Shown piece by piece: positions 1-8,225 of a stretch of 64,000 nt of DNA (position 1 is its first letter; every line of letters starts with the position of its first letter). A model generated the notes under the pieces. The model was given only the letters and a program-made list of their open reading frames with translations, was not told where the DNA came from and did not search any database. Made by a program: the position numbers and the translations under genes. Origin of the DNA: Rahnella inusitata (GTDB lineage: Bacteria; Pseudomonadota; Gammaproteobacteria; Enterobacterales; Enterobacteriaceae); the NCBI RefSeq assembly GCF_003263515.1, contig NZ_JYDE01000020.1, positions 170,991-234,990 on the forward strand, read 5' to 3'.

Positions 1-1
1 G

Positions 2-640
2 CAGCTCGGCGAGATGCTTGAGCAGCCGGGCGGGATCTTGCGGGTTTCTCTGCCTGTCGATTTCGCCACACTTTATCTCGCACCGATCCTCGTCGATTTC
101 GCCGGACACTATCCCGGCATCACGTTCGAATTCGACCTGACTCCGCGGCGTGTCGATATGGTGACCGAACCGTTCGATGTAGCGATCCGCATGGGCAAAC
201 TGGAAGAGTCGGGTTTGATCGCTCGCCTTATCGGTCGGCACTCGCGCCAACTCTATGCGTCTCCCGGTTATATCGAAGCGTCAGGCAAACCTGCTACACC
301 TGAGGATCTGGCGGCACATGAATGTATCTGCATGACAAGGGTATCGACCTGGAATTTGCATCAACGGATAAACAAGGTAGATGTCGAGGTGGGCGTTCGT
401 GGCAGATTCACGCTTAACAGTGTCGGGATGATCCGCACTCTCGCCATAAAAAATCAGGGAATCGCACTGCTTCCCGAGAAGATTGTTGCAGATGATTTGG
501 CTGCCGGCAGGCTCATGCGCGTTCTTCCTGAGTGGAAAGGCCCGGACGTCAGCATTTATGCCGTGACAGAAACGCGTCTTACGCCGGCCAAAACCCAACG
601 CTTTATTGAATTTCTGTCTTCAAAACTAATGGAAACCTGA
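2..640 (+). CDS. LysR-family transcriptional regulator, 5'-truncated by the window edge
   Basis: The reading frame is already open at the first complete codon, and an in-frame Met occurs at 14, so the gene begins upstream of the window. What remains (about 212 residues) is the LysR effector-binding domain: it opens with a GGILRVSLP strand, typical of the start of the periplasmic-binding-protein-like fold, and contains FDVAIRMG, a common form of the conserved core of this domain. The N-terminal winged helix-turn-helix is outside the window. LysR regulators usually act on a divergently transcribed neighbour, which would also lie outside. The effector cannot be told. Family call is firm; target unknown. 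Confidence 0.85.
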   Translation, partial: QLGEMLEQPGGILRVSLPVDFATLYLAPILVDFAGHYPGITFEFDLTPRRVDMVTEPFDVAIRMGKLEESGLIARLIGRHSRQLYASPGYIEASGKPATPEDLAAHECICMTRVSTWNLHQRINKVDVEVGVRGRFTLNSVGMIRTLAIKNQGIALLPEKIVADDLAAGRLMRVLPEWKGPDVSIYAVTETRLTPAKTQRFIEFLSSKLMET

Positions 641-1321
641 GGAGCTATTATTGAGGTCCGCCTGTAAAACGGAAAAACTCACTACCCTAAGACGGTATTT
701 TGTATAGACCATTTCAATACTCGACAGTAAGTGATGGTGGGAAGTGGACCTCATTTGACTCGTTATCGAACACTATGAGTTGGAACGTTTAAGTATAAAT
801 ATGACTGGCGTTTCCTGCGTGACTTTAGGTCCGCTTCTCGCTCAAAGCTGCCTGTCATGCCTGCTTAAAAAACAGGCTTAACGTAGGATATTTTCCGTTT
901 TCCAAGCGGCCCCCTTAAAAGACTACAAGCTGGTATGCGCCCCGGTTATTTGCCTCTATCCGGCCTAACATCTTGCAGTTAACGGTGGATATGTCGGAAT
1001 ACAGTGTAGGTAAACCCTAATCGCCAGGTTTAGCGGGTGAAAACAAGGATGGAGGGAACGTTCTGAGAAAGAATCTGGCTACCGGGAACGCGCCTGAAGG
1101 AAGATTTATTGCCAAATTCTATCGTGGTGGCGTCTTCGATTCAGTCGCCAGCGAGCACTCAGTGGCCATCGTCGTGACCGTTGCATTGACGCGATTTTCC
1201 AGCGGATCATTGTGGCGCTTAAACAGGCGGCGGCCGGAATTCGTCTGCTTCGACGCGAACGAACACGCGCGCGTCATGCAGTCACTGCATAAGGAGTCCT
1301 AGAACCACCGCCGTGAAGCCA
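641..1321. other. Gene-poor intergenic stretch with a repeat and a stop-free remnant
   Basis: No complete gene is visible between the LysR stop and the end of srlR. The stretch contains a dispersed repeat (828-914), a perfect 15-bp palindrome ATGCAGTCACTGCAT at 1276-1290, and a stop-free frame on the + strand from 1021 to the TAG at 1300-1302. That frame is about 93 codons long and has no ATG until near its end. It may be the tail of a decayed gene, but I recognise no family. Confidence 0.45.
828..914 (+). repeat. 87-bp dispersed repeat, copy A (inverted partner at 5823-5909)
   Basis: Read on the + strand, this segment aligns without gaps to the reverse complement of 5823-5909 with about 16 differences in 87 positions (roughly 82 percent). 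Conserved blocks include GCTTAACGTA, GATATTTTCC and TTTTCCAAGCGG. The GTCCGCT arm at its start is part of a hairpin that is intact in the partner copy but degraded here. The two copies flank the sorbitol operon in opposite orientation. Confidence 0.75.
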
Positions 1322-2098
1322 TTATTCCTCGTGGTCATCCACTAAAATCAGGCGGATGCCTTGTTGCTCGATGGCTTCACGGTACTGATCGCTTAATCCC
1401 GAGTCGGTGATGAGTGTGTCTACCTTATCTAAATGACACACCACATTCGGACTTTTACGCCCAAATTTTGATGAATCCACCAGCAGATAAATGCGTTCGG
1501 CGGCTGTACACATTGCCTGGCTCACGCCGTGAACTTCGTTGAACGTGGTGACAACACCATTCAGGTCCACGCCATCCGCGCCGATAAATAATTTATCAAA
1601 ATTGAACTGATTAAATGCGCCTTCTGCCAGGCTGCCGTGGAAAGAAGAGGATTTTTTACGATAGGTGCCACCAGGCATCAGAATAGTCTGGTCGTTATCC
1701 TGTTCCACCAGGGCATTAACGATGTGCAGGCTGTTGGTCATCACGGTGATGTTATTGAACTGACCGAGGAACGGCACCATCTGCATGACCGTACTGCCCG
1801 CATCAAAAATCAACGAATCGCCATCCTGGATTTCTTTAATCGCAGCGCGCGCAATACTCAGTTTCTTACCGGTATTGATGTGGGTTTTACGATCAATCGG
1901 CTGATCGCCCTCTTCACGGCTCAGTACTACCCCGCCGTAGGTACGGAGCACCGCACCTTCTTCTTCCAGCAGGGTCAGATCTTTACGGATTGTGGTGCCG
2001 GTGGTGGCGAAGTGAGCCGCCAAATCATCGACAGTCGTTTTACCAAATTGTTGCAAATATTCCAGTATTGCCACCTGACGCTGTTTAGGTTTCATCAC
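1322..2098 (-). CDS. srlR: DeoR-family glucitol operon repressor SrlR (GutR)
   Basis: A 258-residue DeoR/GlpR-type repressor. The N-terminal winged helix-turn-helix (about residues 6-60, with [14 protein letters not shown] as recognition region) is followed by the sugar-phosphate-sensing domain with the family patterns IFDAGSTV and NSLHIVNAL. In E. coli this protein (257 residues) represses the sorbitol PTS operon, sensing a sorbitol-derived ligand. It is the last gene of the srl cluster, 78 bp after gutM and on the same strand, as in E. coli; gutQ, which follows in E. coli, is absent here. It probably binds the palindrome upstream of srlA (5420-5447). The assignment rests on sequence type plus operon context. 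Confidence 0.92.
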   Translation of the reverse strand: MMKPKQRQVAILEYLQQFGKTTVDDLAAHFATTGTTIRKDLTLLEEEGAVLRTYGGVVLSREEGDQPIDRKTHINTGKKLSIARAAIKEIQDGDSLIFDAGSTVMQMVPFLGQFNNITVMTNSLHIVNALVEQDNDQTILMPGGTYRKKSSSFHGSLAEGAFNQFNFDKLFIGADGVDLNGVVTTFNEVHGVSQAMCTAAERIYLLVDSSKFGRKSPNVVCHLDKVDTLITDSGLSDQYREAIEQQGIRLILVDDHEE

Positions 2099-2176
2099 GA
2101 TTTCCGTTCAAATTTTCAGATAATATTCACGCGCTACGATTTCTTTTGAAAGGTAATAGCTTTTAAAGTGAAAATA

Positions 2177-2539
2177 TCATGATTTCGTTTCAATCGCTAA
2201 TGATAGTGCAGTTTGAATATTCGGATCTTTCGGGAAGATCACACCTGTCATTAATTGTTGCCGGCTCAGGCCATTCAGCACGGTCAGCGGCTGCGGCGAG
2301 GCAAAAATCGTCAGGCCGCGCAGCAGGAAACCTCCCTGTACTCTTTCTTCCTTGTCGAATGCCAGCGCCAGCACAACACGCGCTTTAAAGCGTCCGCCTG
2401 ACCGACCGACACCGACGGCGCCCAACTGGCACAATCGGTCAAATGCCCGGTTAAAGCGTTGTAGCTGCCACCACCCCAGCGCGATTTGAGCGACCCAGGC
2501 GAACATGGCACAAAGTATTAGTGCAGAAGCTGATGTCAT
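2177..2539 (-). CDS. srlM: Glucitol operon activator GutM (SrlM)
   Basis: A 120-residue protein of the GutM family. An N-terminal hydrophobic segment (about residues 4-24) is followed by the signature region FNRAFDRLCQLGAVGVGRSGGRFK and a C-terminal IFPKDP motif. In E. coli GutM is a positive regulator of the glucitol operon, acting against the repressor GutR. It lies between srlD and srlR as expected. A strong hairpin precedes it (2563-2587), so its expression may be lower than that of the enzyme genes. The ATG at 2539 has a GGAGAG ribosome site. Confidence 0.92.
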   Translation of the reverse strand: MTSASALILCAMFAWVAQIALGWWQLQRFNRAFDRLCQLGAVGVGRSGGRFKARVVLALAFDKEERVQGGFLLRGLTIFASPQPLTVLNGLSRQQLMTGVIFPKDPNIQTALSLAIETKS

Positions 2540-2562
2540 GGATTCTCTCCTTTATAAAAGCA

Positions 2563-2587
2563 ACCGCCCCGGAGCAACCGGGGCGGT
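2563..2587 (-). terminator. Intercistronic hairpin between srlD and gutM
   Basis: ACCGCCCCGG and CCGGGGCGGT form a perfect 10-bp stem with a 5-base loop. On the transcribed strand it is followed by TTGCTTTTAT. It starts 6 bp after the srlD stop and ends about 23 bp before gutM. It could act as a partial terminator or as an mRNA 3'-end stabiliser that separates the enzyme genes from the two regulator genes. Confidence 0.65.
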
Positions 2588-2593
2588 ACAGGT

Positions 2594-3373
2594 TCAGAAC
2601 ATCACTTGCCCGCCGGTGATATTGATGGACTGACCGGTGCAATACGATGCTTTATCACTGGCATAGAACAACAGCATATCCAGCACATCCTGATAGTCGC
2701 AGCCCCGTTTCAGTGGCACTTTATCGATGTAATACTGCTCAACCTGATCCGCATCGATTCCCAGTTTGTTGGCGTATTGCGGCAATAATGACTGGAACAT
2801 CGGCGATTTGAGCAAATTGCCCAACATCAGCGAATGCACCGTAATACCGTACTCTGCTAAATCCAGCGCCAGAGACTGAGTGAGCCCAACCCCCCCGAAT
2901 TTCGCGGCGCTGTACCCTGCATTGTGTTTGCTGCCCACTTTGCCCGATTTAGAATTGATTTGAATAATACGTCCCGGGATCCGGTCGCGGATCATCAGCC
3001 GTGAGAACTCGCGGGCGCAAAGGAAGTAACCGACCAGATTAACTTGTAACGAGAGGTCGAAATCATTGAGAGCAAAGTCGGTGATAGGCGATGCCTTGGC
3101 CATTCCGGCGCTATAGACCAGCAAATTGATCTGGCCGAATGTCTGGTCAACGGCTTTCGCCAGCTGACCGACGCTGCTTTCACTGGTGGCATCAACTGCA
3201 AAACCAAAAGCCCTCCCTTCACCATATTGCGTGTTGATTTGCGCTGCGGTTTCCATGGCGTTCTTTTCGTTGAGATCCGCAACCGCAACCCGGTAACCGG
3301 ATTCAGCCAGTCCCTGACAGAGAAATGCGCCCAGCGTCTGACCACCGCCGATCACTACTGCTACCTGTTCCAT
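2594..3373 (-). CDS. srlD: Sorbitol-6-phosphate 2-dehydrogenase SrlD
   Basis: A 259-residue classical short-chain dehydrogenase, the same length as the E. coli enzyme. The nucleotide-binding motif GGGQTLGAFLC lies near residue 9, the active-site Tyr/Lys pair is seen in NAGYSAAKFG (about residues 152-161), and the C terminus INITGGQVMF is typical of the enzyme. It oxidises imported D-sorbitol 6-phosphate to fructose 6-phosphate with NAD+ in the cytoplasm. It is fourth in the srl operon, 21 bp after srlB, so it receives the product of the PTS encoded just upstream. Confidence 0.95.
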   Translation of the reverse strand: MEQVAVVIGGGQTLGAFLCQGLAESGYRVAVADLNEKNAMETAAQINTQYGEGRAFGFAVDATSESSVGQLAKAVDQTFGQINLLVYSAGMAKASPITDFALNDFDLSLQVNLVGYFLCAREFSRLMIRDRIPGRIIQINSKSGKVGSKHNAGYSAAKFGGVGLTQSLALDLAEYGITVHSLMLGNLLKSPMFQSLLPQYANKLGIDADQVEQYYIDKVPLKRGCDYQDVLDMLLFYASDKASYCTGQSINITGGQVMF

Positions 3374-3394
3374 AATTGACTCCTGATCCTAAGA

Positions 3395-3757
3395 TTAATC
3401 GATAAATTTCAATATACTGCCCAGAGGAATGTCGTCAGGCGTTATGCCTTTAACATGCACACTTCCGGGAAACTCGGCGTGCTCGCAGCCATCAAAACGT
3501 AGAGTGATGTGGCCCAGCTCGCGTAAATTCTGCATCGCCACTTCACCGACCGCGGTGACCGGATAGCGGACATTGGCCAGCTCCATGCAGGCACCACGGT
3601 GTAATTCGCCTTCTGTGACGCCATGCTGATGAATGAAGCAGTAATCCTGAATATCTTGCGGCGCACCTTCACGAAACGTGATCAACATCTGGTCGGAAAG
3701 CGCTTCTCTGGCAAAGTCACCGATCCGGGTAATGGTGGTTTGATAAATGGTTTGCAT
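3395..3757 (-). CDS. srlB: PTS glucitol/sorbitol-specific EIIA component SrlB
   Basis: A 120-residue EIIA-Gut protein. It passes phosphate from HPr to the IIB domain of SrlE; the likely phosphorylated histidine is in FIHQHG (His43 or His45). The C-terminal part VKGITPDDIPLGS is characteristic of the family. It is only 9 bp downstream of srlE and is clearly co-transcribed with it. Length and order match the E. coli operon (srlA-srlE-srlB-srlD). Confidence 0.94.
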   Translation of the reverse strand: MQTIYQTTITRIGDFAREALSDQMLITFREGAPQDIQDYCFIHQHGVTEGELHRGACMELANVRYPVTAVGEVAMQNLRELGHITLRFDGCEHAEFPGSVHVKGITPDDIPLGSILKFID

Positions 3758-3766
3758 GATGGCTCC

Positions 3767-4756
3767 TTACTGATAGATGAAGGCTGATGCGGCCCATGCG
3801 ATAAGCACAGTTGGCGCGCCGGTGAGGAAACGGCTAACCAGAACAGAAGGCACACCCACCCTAACCGTGTCCTGTTTGGCCTCTGCCAGCGATAATCCGA
3901 CCGGGATAAAATCACAGGCTGCCTGAGCATTGATGGCGAAAAGTGCAGGTAACGCCAGATGCGGCGGAATATTTCCCAGCCCGATCTGCACGCCCACCAG
4001 TACGCCAATCACTTGCGCAATCACCGCGCCAGGGCCGAGAAAAGGAGAAAGCAGCGGGAAGGAACAAATCAGCGCCAGCATCACCAGTCCGACCGGGCTT
4101 TTTGCCAGTGGCGTCAGGCCATGAGCCACCAAATCCCCTAAACCGGAGGCCATGATGATGCCGATAAGTGCTGCGACAAATGCCATAAACGGCAGAATAG
4201 TTTTGAGCACGGTATCAATGGTGTCGCGACCGGCCTGAAACAGCACGGCAACCCCGGAGCCCATGCCCATCCCGACTTTAGCCAGCAGGCCGTCGCTTTG
4301 TTCGGTGATCTTTTTGGTGGTGTCATAGTCCCGCCCGCCCTTCGGTGACGTCCTTGCCACCGCCGCAGAAAGAGGTTCTGCACTTGCCGGTGCGTCGATG
4401 ACGATATCGTCCACACGCACTGCCGACACATAAATGTCTTCTGTGATAAACTGCGCCAGCGGACCGGATTTCCCAGTCGAATGGATATTCACCGTCGGGA
4501 TCCGGCGTTTAGGGTACAGGCCGCAGCGCAGCGTGCCGCCGCAGTCGATCACCATCACGCCAATGTCTTCGAGCGGTGGTTCGCCTTCTTTGAATCCATC
4601 GACGGTTTCCCAGCCAGTCAGTTCCGCCAGTTTATCGACGATCGCCGGGCGGGTGCCCGCCGTGATGTACACCACTTTTTTACCGGGAATAGCCTCAATC
4701 AGTAACGGGCCACCCCAGCCACCTTCTCCCCGGTTAATACGAATAATCACGCTCAT
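3767..4756 (-). CDS. srlE: PTS glucitol/sorbitol-specific EIIB and partial EIIC component SrlE
   Basis: A 329-residue protein joining a cytoplasmic EIIB domain (about residues 1-110) to a membrane EIIC2 part (about residues 160-329, several hydrophobic segments). The phosphoacceptor cysteine is in the run DCGGTLRCG (Cys72 and Cys78 are the candidates), followed by [12 protein letters not shown]. With SrlA it forms the membrane channel that imports sorbitol and phosphorylates it to sorbitol 6-phosphate. It starts 14 bp after the srlA stop. A basic linker region (about residues 130-155) separates the two domains. Confidence 0.94.
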   Translation of the reverse strand: MSVIIRINRGEGGWGGPLLIEAIPGKKVVYITAGTRPAIVDKLAELTGWETVDGFKEGEPPLEDIGVMVIDCGGTLRCGLYPKRRIPTVNIHSTGKSGPLAQFITEDIYVSAVRVDDIVIDAPASAEPLSAAVARTSPKGGRDYDTTKKITEQSDGLLAKVGMGMGSGVAVLFQAGRDTIDTVLKTILPFMAFVAALIGIIMASGLGDLVAHGLTPLAKSPVGLVMLALICSFPLLSPFLGPGAVIAQVIGVLVGVQIGLGNIPPHLALPALFAINAQAACDFIPVGLSLAEAKQDTVRVGVPSVLVSRFLTGAPTVLIAWAASAFIYQ

Positions 4757-4770
4757 TTTCTGCTCCGCGT

Positions 4771-5319
4771 TTAAAGTTGAACCTGACGATCAAGCTGGAT
4801 ACCCATCTTGCGTTCGAAAATGCGCGTTGTGAGATCGGTTATCCAGCCACGGAAGAAATTGGTCACCATGCCGACCAGGAAGTAACTGACCGCCAGCGGG
4901 CCAAGAGGTAATCCCAGCGTTGTCAGACCGCTGGCGACGCCCAGATAAACAAACAGTTCGCCGGGGTTAATGTGCGGGAATAAACCATTCATTGAATGGC
5001 AACTGTAAGAGCTGGCCGCGTAATAACTGGGTTTGTAAATTTCAGGCATAAAACGCCCGAGGCTCAGTGTCATGGGATTGCAAAACACAAACGTCCCAAT
5101 CACCGGCAGCAACAGGTAACGCGCTATCGGATTCCCTGCACAACGCTGCGCCAGCCGCTCGATTCTTTTCTGGCCGACGAAGACGATCAACGCGTTCATC
5201 ACCACCAGCAAACTGATTAACAGAGGCAAAATGCCAGTGACCATACTGACAAATACCTCCCCCCCTTTCTGAAACAGGCCGATGAACCACTCGGCACCGT
5301 GCGTAATTACTTCGATCAT
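4771..5319 (-). CDS. srlA: PTS glucitol/sorbitol-specific EIIC component SrlA
   Basis: A 182-residue integral membrane EIIC protein, first gene of the sorbitol operon. It shows four or so hydrophobic spans (for example about residues 22-50, 68-85, 118-150) and the family segment [21 protein letters not shown]. Together with the C-terminal part of SrlE it builds the sugar-translocating unit. The ATG at 5319 follows a GGAGAG ribosome site. The upstream region holds a CRP-like half site and a perfect palindrome (5401-5447), consistent with catabolite activation and SrlR repression. Confidence 0.94.
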   Translation of the reverse strand: MIEVITHGAEWFIGLFQKGGEVFVSMVTGILPLLISLLVVMNALIVFVGQKRIERLAQRCAGNPIARYLLLPVIGTFVFCNPMTLSLGRFMPEIYKPSYYAASSYSCHSMNGLFPHINPGELFVYLGVASGLTTLGLPLGPLAVSYFLVGMVTNFFRGWITDLTTRIFERKMGIQLDRQVQL

Positions 5320-5400
5320 GTCGCTCTCCTGTAGGATACGTGGGTCTACGCTTTCATTTTTTATCTCGCCACACCTAAAATATAATCATTATGAATTTAT

Positions 5401-5447
5401 AAATACCTTGCATTGATCACATTCTGAAAGATTTATCTTTCAGAATG
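5401..5447 (-). promoter_or_regulatory. srl operon control region: CRP-like site and perfect 13-bp palindrome
   Basis: CATTCTGAAAGAT (5420-5432) and ATCTTTCAGAATG (5435-5447) are perfect inverted arms separated by TT, about 100 bp upstream of srlA. A DeoR-family repressor such as SrlR would bind such a site. Immediately next to it on the - strand, AATGTGATCAATGCA (part of 5401-5424) matches one half of the CRP consensus well and the other half poorly. That E. coli srl is CRP-dependent is known; the assignment of both sites here is inference. Confidence 0.6.
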
Positions 5448-5961
5448 AAATTCTGAGAGTGTGAGGCGTCATGGCAGAAGGAGAAAGGTGGCTGAGAAGC
5501 CGGGATGTGACCCTGTCGGGGGAGTTTTCAACGCGCTGAAATGCTATCGTAATTGTCACTAATCTGGGGAGGGGAAATCCGCGAAGCTTAGCGGCTTGCC
5601 GGTTAGCGCAGTCGGGCTCGACGACCGGCCGCAGGCCGCGAGCCGAAAAAGCCTGGGTAGGATTTTATGTCATGTCTTTAATCAGCATCGACAAGATCGG
5701 ACATCGAAAAACCGGCACCGAAACCGCATATTCCCGGGCTTGTTTGATGAGTGCAGATATAACGGTTATGGTCTTGTTGTCACTGATTTTCGCCAGCATA
5801 ACAAAGCAGGAATGGCGTTCTAGGGGTCCGCTTGGAAAAGGGAAAATATCATACGTTAAGCGTTTTTCTTAAGCAGCCATGATAGTCCGCTGTGTGCCAA
5901 CAGCGGACTTTGCAAACATCACTGTTTTATTAAGAAGGTAACGGGTCATAACATGTGGACT
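5448..5961. other. Intergenic stretch without a recognisable gene
   Basis: Between the srl control region and the VOC gene I find only short unconvincing frames. The stretch holds a dispersed repeat copy (5823-5909) and a KOPS-like octamer GGGGAGGG at 5566-5573. Confidence 0.5.
5823..5909 (-). repeat. 87-bp dispersed repeat, copy B (inverted partner at 828-914)
   Basis: The reverse complement aligns to 828-914 at about 82 percent. This copy carries a perfect 10-bp stem, AGTCCGCTGT at 5884-5893 and ACAGCGGACT at 5900-5909, with a 6-base loop. There is no T-run after the stem in either direction, so it is not an obvious terminator. Confidence 0.75.
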
Positions 5962-6399
5962 TCATTGACTGCGTTCCATCAACTCAAGCGTCTGACCATC
6001 GGGGCTTTGTAAATATATTACTCTGGTTCCCTGCATGGGTCCTGACAAGACTGTCTGAGGTTTCCCTGGCGTCTTCCAGCCATAGTCCGATACTTTGCTC
6101 AAGAGCGTATCAAGATCCTCGACTATAAACGCAAGGTGAGCGTAGCCTGGGATGTAGGGTGCTGAAGGCTCTTCTGGCTGTTCAATGTTATTGTATTGCA
6201 GTAATTCAATTTTAATACCAGCCAGTTCAAGCAAAGCCATTTGTACATCAGCTCCCCTTGCGCCTGTCACTTCATCAATAATAGGTCCAGACATTTTCCC
6301 TTCGCGTAATAACTCCCCTCCAAGAATATGAGTCCAGAAAAATAATGAGTCTTCAATATTTTTAACTGAAAAACCGACGTGATTAACACTTAAGATCAT
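5962..6399 (-). CDS. VOC-family (glyoxalase-like) protein
   Basis: A 145-residue vicinal-oxygen-chelate protein. Two beta-alpha-beta-beta-beta modules are visible: NHVGFSVKNIEDSLFFW opens the first and GYAHLAFIVEDLDTLL the second, and the end SPDGQTLELME carries the usual metal-ligand Glu. Candidate metal ligands are His7, Glu69 or nearby, His107 and Glu141. It resembles methylmalonyl-CoA epimerase and lactoylglutathione lyase relatives, but the substrate cannot be read from sequence. It stands alone, with a dispersed repeat just upstream. Confidence 0.85.
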   Translation of the reverse strand: MILSVNHVGFSVKNIEDSLFFWTHILGGELLREGKMSGPIIDEVTGARGADVQMALLELAGIKIELLQYNNIEQPEEPSAPYIPGYAHLAFIVEDLDTLLSKVSDYGWKTPGKPQTVLSGPMQGTRVIYLQSPDGQTLELMERSQ

Positions 6400-6423
6400 G
6401 AGATTACCTGCTGGGTTTTGAAA

Positions 6424-6510
6424 AGGGAGATCAAAGAGGAAGGCGCTTTCCTCCCTCTTTGGCGGTTTCGGCGCAGCGCGTTAAGTGATCACTGCAATTA
6501 AGAAACCGAA
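6424..6510 (-). repeat. 87-bp dispersed palindromic repeat, copy C (inverted partner at 63715-63801)
   Basis: The reverse complement matches 63715-63801 with about 9 differences in 87 positions (about 90 percent) and no gaps. Shared blocks include GCAGTGATCACTTAAC and CCGAAACCGCCAAAGAGGGA. Internal arms of the AAAGAGG type form a hairpin. It fills the gap between the VOC gene and the immunity-like gene. Confidence 0.8.
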
Positions 6511-6542
6511 ACTTTCTGGTCAGCGGTGAAAAGCCGCATATC

Positions 6543-6914
6543 TCACTCTACCGTCGAATACTTAACATAATGATTCGAGCAGTTAAAATGCGCCACATAT
6601 CCCAGCTTCCCATTCGGGCCTTTGGCACTGAAAGGAATGTGGTAAGTGCCTTTATCTTCCTTCGCATCATCACTGATGAAGCTCAACACCGGGACCGACG
6701 TGCCCATATTGTCTTTGTCGTTGCCCCAGTTAGGGATACGGTTTTCCATGTAGTCACGGGTGACGGTATCTATCGCATCACTCTTGGTTATCTGCGCACA
6801 GGCGCCTTCGGTTGAACGTTGCATCCACCATGGGTAGATGTAGACCGAGCCCAGCATCACCACCATCATCAGGAAAATGAATGAAATAATTCCGATCAAA
6901 ACGACTTTACTCAT
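6543..6914 (-). CDS. Colicin M immunity (Cmi)/YebF-fold membrane-anchored periplasmic protein
   Basis: A 123-residue protein with one N-terminal membrane span (about residues 4-30) and a periplasmic domain. That domain resembles Cmi as I recall it: an early Cys, a D-x-x-x-x-DY-x-x-x-R-x-x-x-W-x-ND segment (DAIDTVTRDYMENRIPNWGND), a GTSVPVLSF strand, then IPFSAKGPNGK, a second Cys and YVKYS. The two cysteines (about 39 and 111) would make the known Cmi disulfide. YebF shares this fold but is secreted and lacks the anchor. I chose the ATG at 6914 because AGGAG lies 8-12 bases before it; an upstream Met is less likely. No colicin M gene is adjacent, so any immunity role is an inference. Confidence 0.72.
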   Translation of the reverse strand: MSKVVLIGIISFIFLMMVVMLGSVYIYPWWMQRSTEGACAQITKSDAIDTVTRDYMENRIPNWGNDKDNMGTSVPVLSFISDDAKEDKGTYHIPFSAKGPNGKLGYVAHFNCSNHYVKYSTVE

Positions 6915-7131
6915 AGTGCTTGCTACTCCTGAAAATCTTCGCAAAATCATAGCCTGCGCAGAATATTCAATGTTATTTAACGATAAGAAAGCGCGTATGT
7001 TACGCCAGTTGGTCAGCAGAGGTTAAGTACTATCAGCCGTTCTGTTGCATTCGGTTACAGAAGCCAGTCCCGCAGGAAACTCAGCGGTGTTAGCCTTTTA
7101 CCACAATCATTATTTGCACAAGGAGTCACAC

Positions 7132-8028
7132 ATGAGTCAGCAATCCGAACTTCAACAGCCGGTCGTTGCCGTACTGGGCCTCGGCGCGATGGGGCATGCC
7201 TTTGCCGCAAACCTGATCAAAAAAGGGTTTACCACCCGCGTCTGGAACCGTACGACCTCCCGCGGAGATGATCTTGTCAGCGCCGGGGCGACGCGTGGTA
7301 CGACACCGCGGGAAACCGTTGAAGGTGCCGATGTGGTGATCACTATGCTGTCCGATGGCAAAACGTCGCTGGAAGTTTATCAGGGGGATAACGGTTTGCT
7401 GGCGGGGCTGAAACAAGGCGGGATCATCGCGCAGATGGGGACGCTGGGTGTCGAAGCAACCGAAAGCCTGATCGCCCTGATCAAAGCGCAGCGCCCGGAT
7501 GTGGTGTTCTTCGATGCGCCAGTGTCCGGCACGAAAGCGCCGGCTGAGCAGGCGCAGATTGTGGTTCTGGCCAGCGGCGATCGGGAAGCGGGTGCTGCCG
7601 TGGAAACGGTATTTGCGGCGATCTCCAAAGCGACTAAATGGCTGGGTGAGGCAGGGCGCGCGTCCAGGATGAAACTCGTGGTAAACGCCTGGCTGATTGC
7701 CATGATGGAAGGCATCGCCGAAACCACGCAGCTGGCTGAAGAACTCGGTTTCACCACAGATGACCTGTGGAGCGTGCTCGACGGCGGACCGCTGGCGGCA
7801 CCTTATATTAAAGGCAAAATGGAGATGTTCAAAAGCGGCGATTATACACCACAGATGCAGCTGACGTGGGCGCTGAAGGATATCAACCTGGCGCTGGAAG
7901 CGGGAAGTAAACTGGAGCTGCCGGTGATGAAACGCATCAGCGAAACCTGGCAGGGCGCGGTGGGTGCCGGTTATGGCGATCAGGATCTGGCCGTGGTGTA
8001 CCGTTACCTCGGCGATAAACAATCTTAA
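7132..8028 (+). CDS. NAD(P)-dependent beta-hydroxyacid dehydrogenase (6PGDH/3-hydroxyisobutyrate dehydrogenase family)
   Basis: A 298-residue protein. The N-terminal Rossmann fold carries LGLGAMGHAFAANLIKKG (about residues 16-33), followed by VWNRT, whose Arg suggests NADP preference. The substrate signature is FFDAPVSGTKAPAEQ (about residues 127-141), and the catalytic Lys is in the region ASRMKLVVNAW. The closest groups are glyoxylate/succinic-semialdehyde reductases and 3-hydroxyisobutyrate dehydrogenases; the substrate is unknown. The start at 7132 has a perfect AAGGAG 9 bases upstream, preferred over an upstream Met at 7045. A repeat-rich spacer separates it from the next gene. Confidence 0.9.
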   Translation: MSQQSELQQPVVAVLGLGAMGHAFAANLIKKGFTTRVWNRTTSRGDDLVSAGATRGTTPRETVEGADVVITMLSDGKTSLEVYQGDNGLLAGLKQGGIIAQMGTLGVEATESLIALIKAQRPDVVFFDAPVSGTKAPAEQAQIVVLASGDREAGAAVETVFAAISKATKWLGEAGRASRMKLVVNAWLIAMMEGIAETTQLAEELGFTTDDLWSVLDGGPLAAPYIKGKMEMFKSGDYTPQMQLTWALKDINLALEAGSKLELPVMKRISETWQGAVGAGYGDQDLAVVYRYLGDKQS

Positions 8029-8046
8029 TTACCCCAAATCCTCCGC

Positions 8047-8121
8047 TGAATGTGATGACTGGCGAATGACAGATCATCACATTCATTACTCGTCACCTGT
8101 CATTCATCACCTGTCATTCAT
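8047..8121. repeat. Inverted repeat plus 14-bp tandem duplication
   Basis: TGAATGTGATGA (8047-8058) and TCATCACATTCA (8074-8085) are perfect 12-bp arms. Directly after them the unit CACCTGTCATTCAT is present twice in tandem (8094-8107, 8108-8121). The loop of the hairpin contains GAATGACAG, which is complementary to CTGTCATTC in both tandem units, so alternative foldings are possible. It may end transcription of the preceding dehydrogenase gene; no clear T-run follows. Confidence 0.6.
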
Positions 8122-8225
8122 AACTTCGTAGTATAAATCAGAGCATCTGGCTATTGGTTATCCGTTCGGGGGCTGTGATAGCGTCGGGATAAGAACACCT
8201 CTTTTCATTCATAGCGGAGTGAGCG

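Noticed and set aside
1637..2149. 170-residue + strand frame opposite srlR
   Set aside because: Antisense shadow; srlR is supported by family motifs and operon order.
5596..5872. Two short + strand frames in the gap upstream of the VOC gene
   Set aside because: Low-complexity composition, no family features, and the end runs into a dispersed repeat.
5884..5909. 10-bp stem-loop as a transcription terminator
   Set aside because: No T-run on either side; it is better explained as part of the dispersed repeat.
7126..8022. 298-residue open frame on the - strand
   Set aside because: It lies exactly opposite the dehydrogenase gene at 7132-8028, whose domains are clear; the antisense product has no recognisable features.
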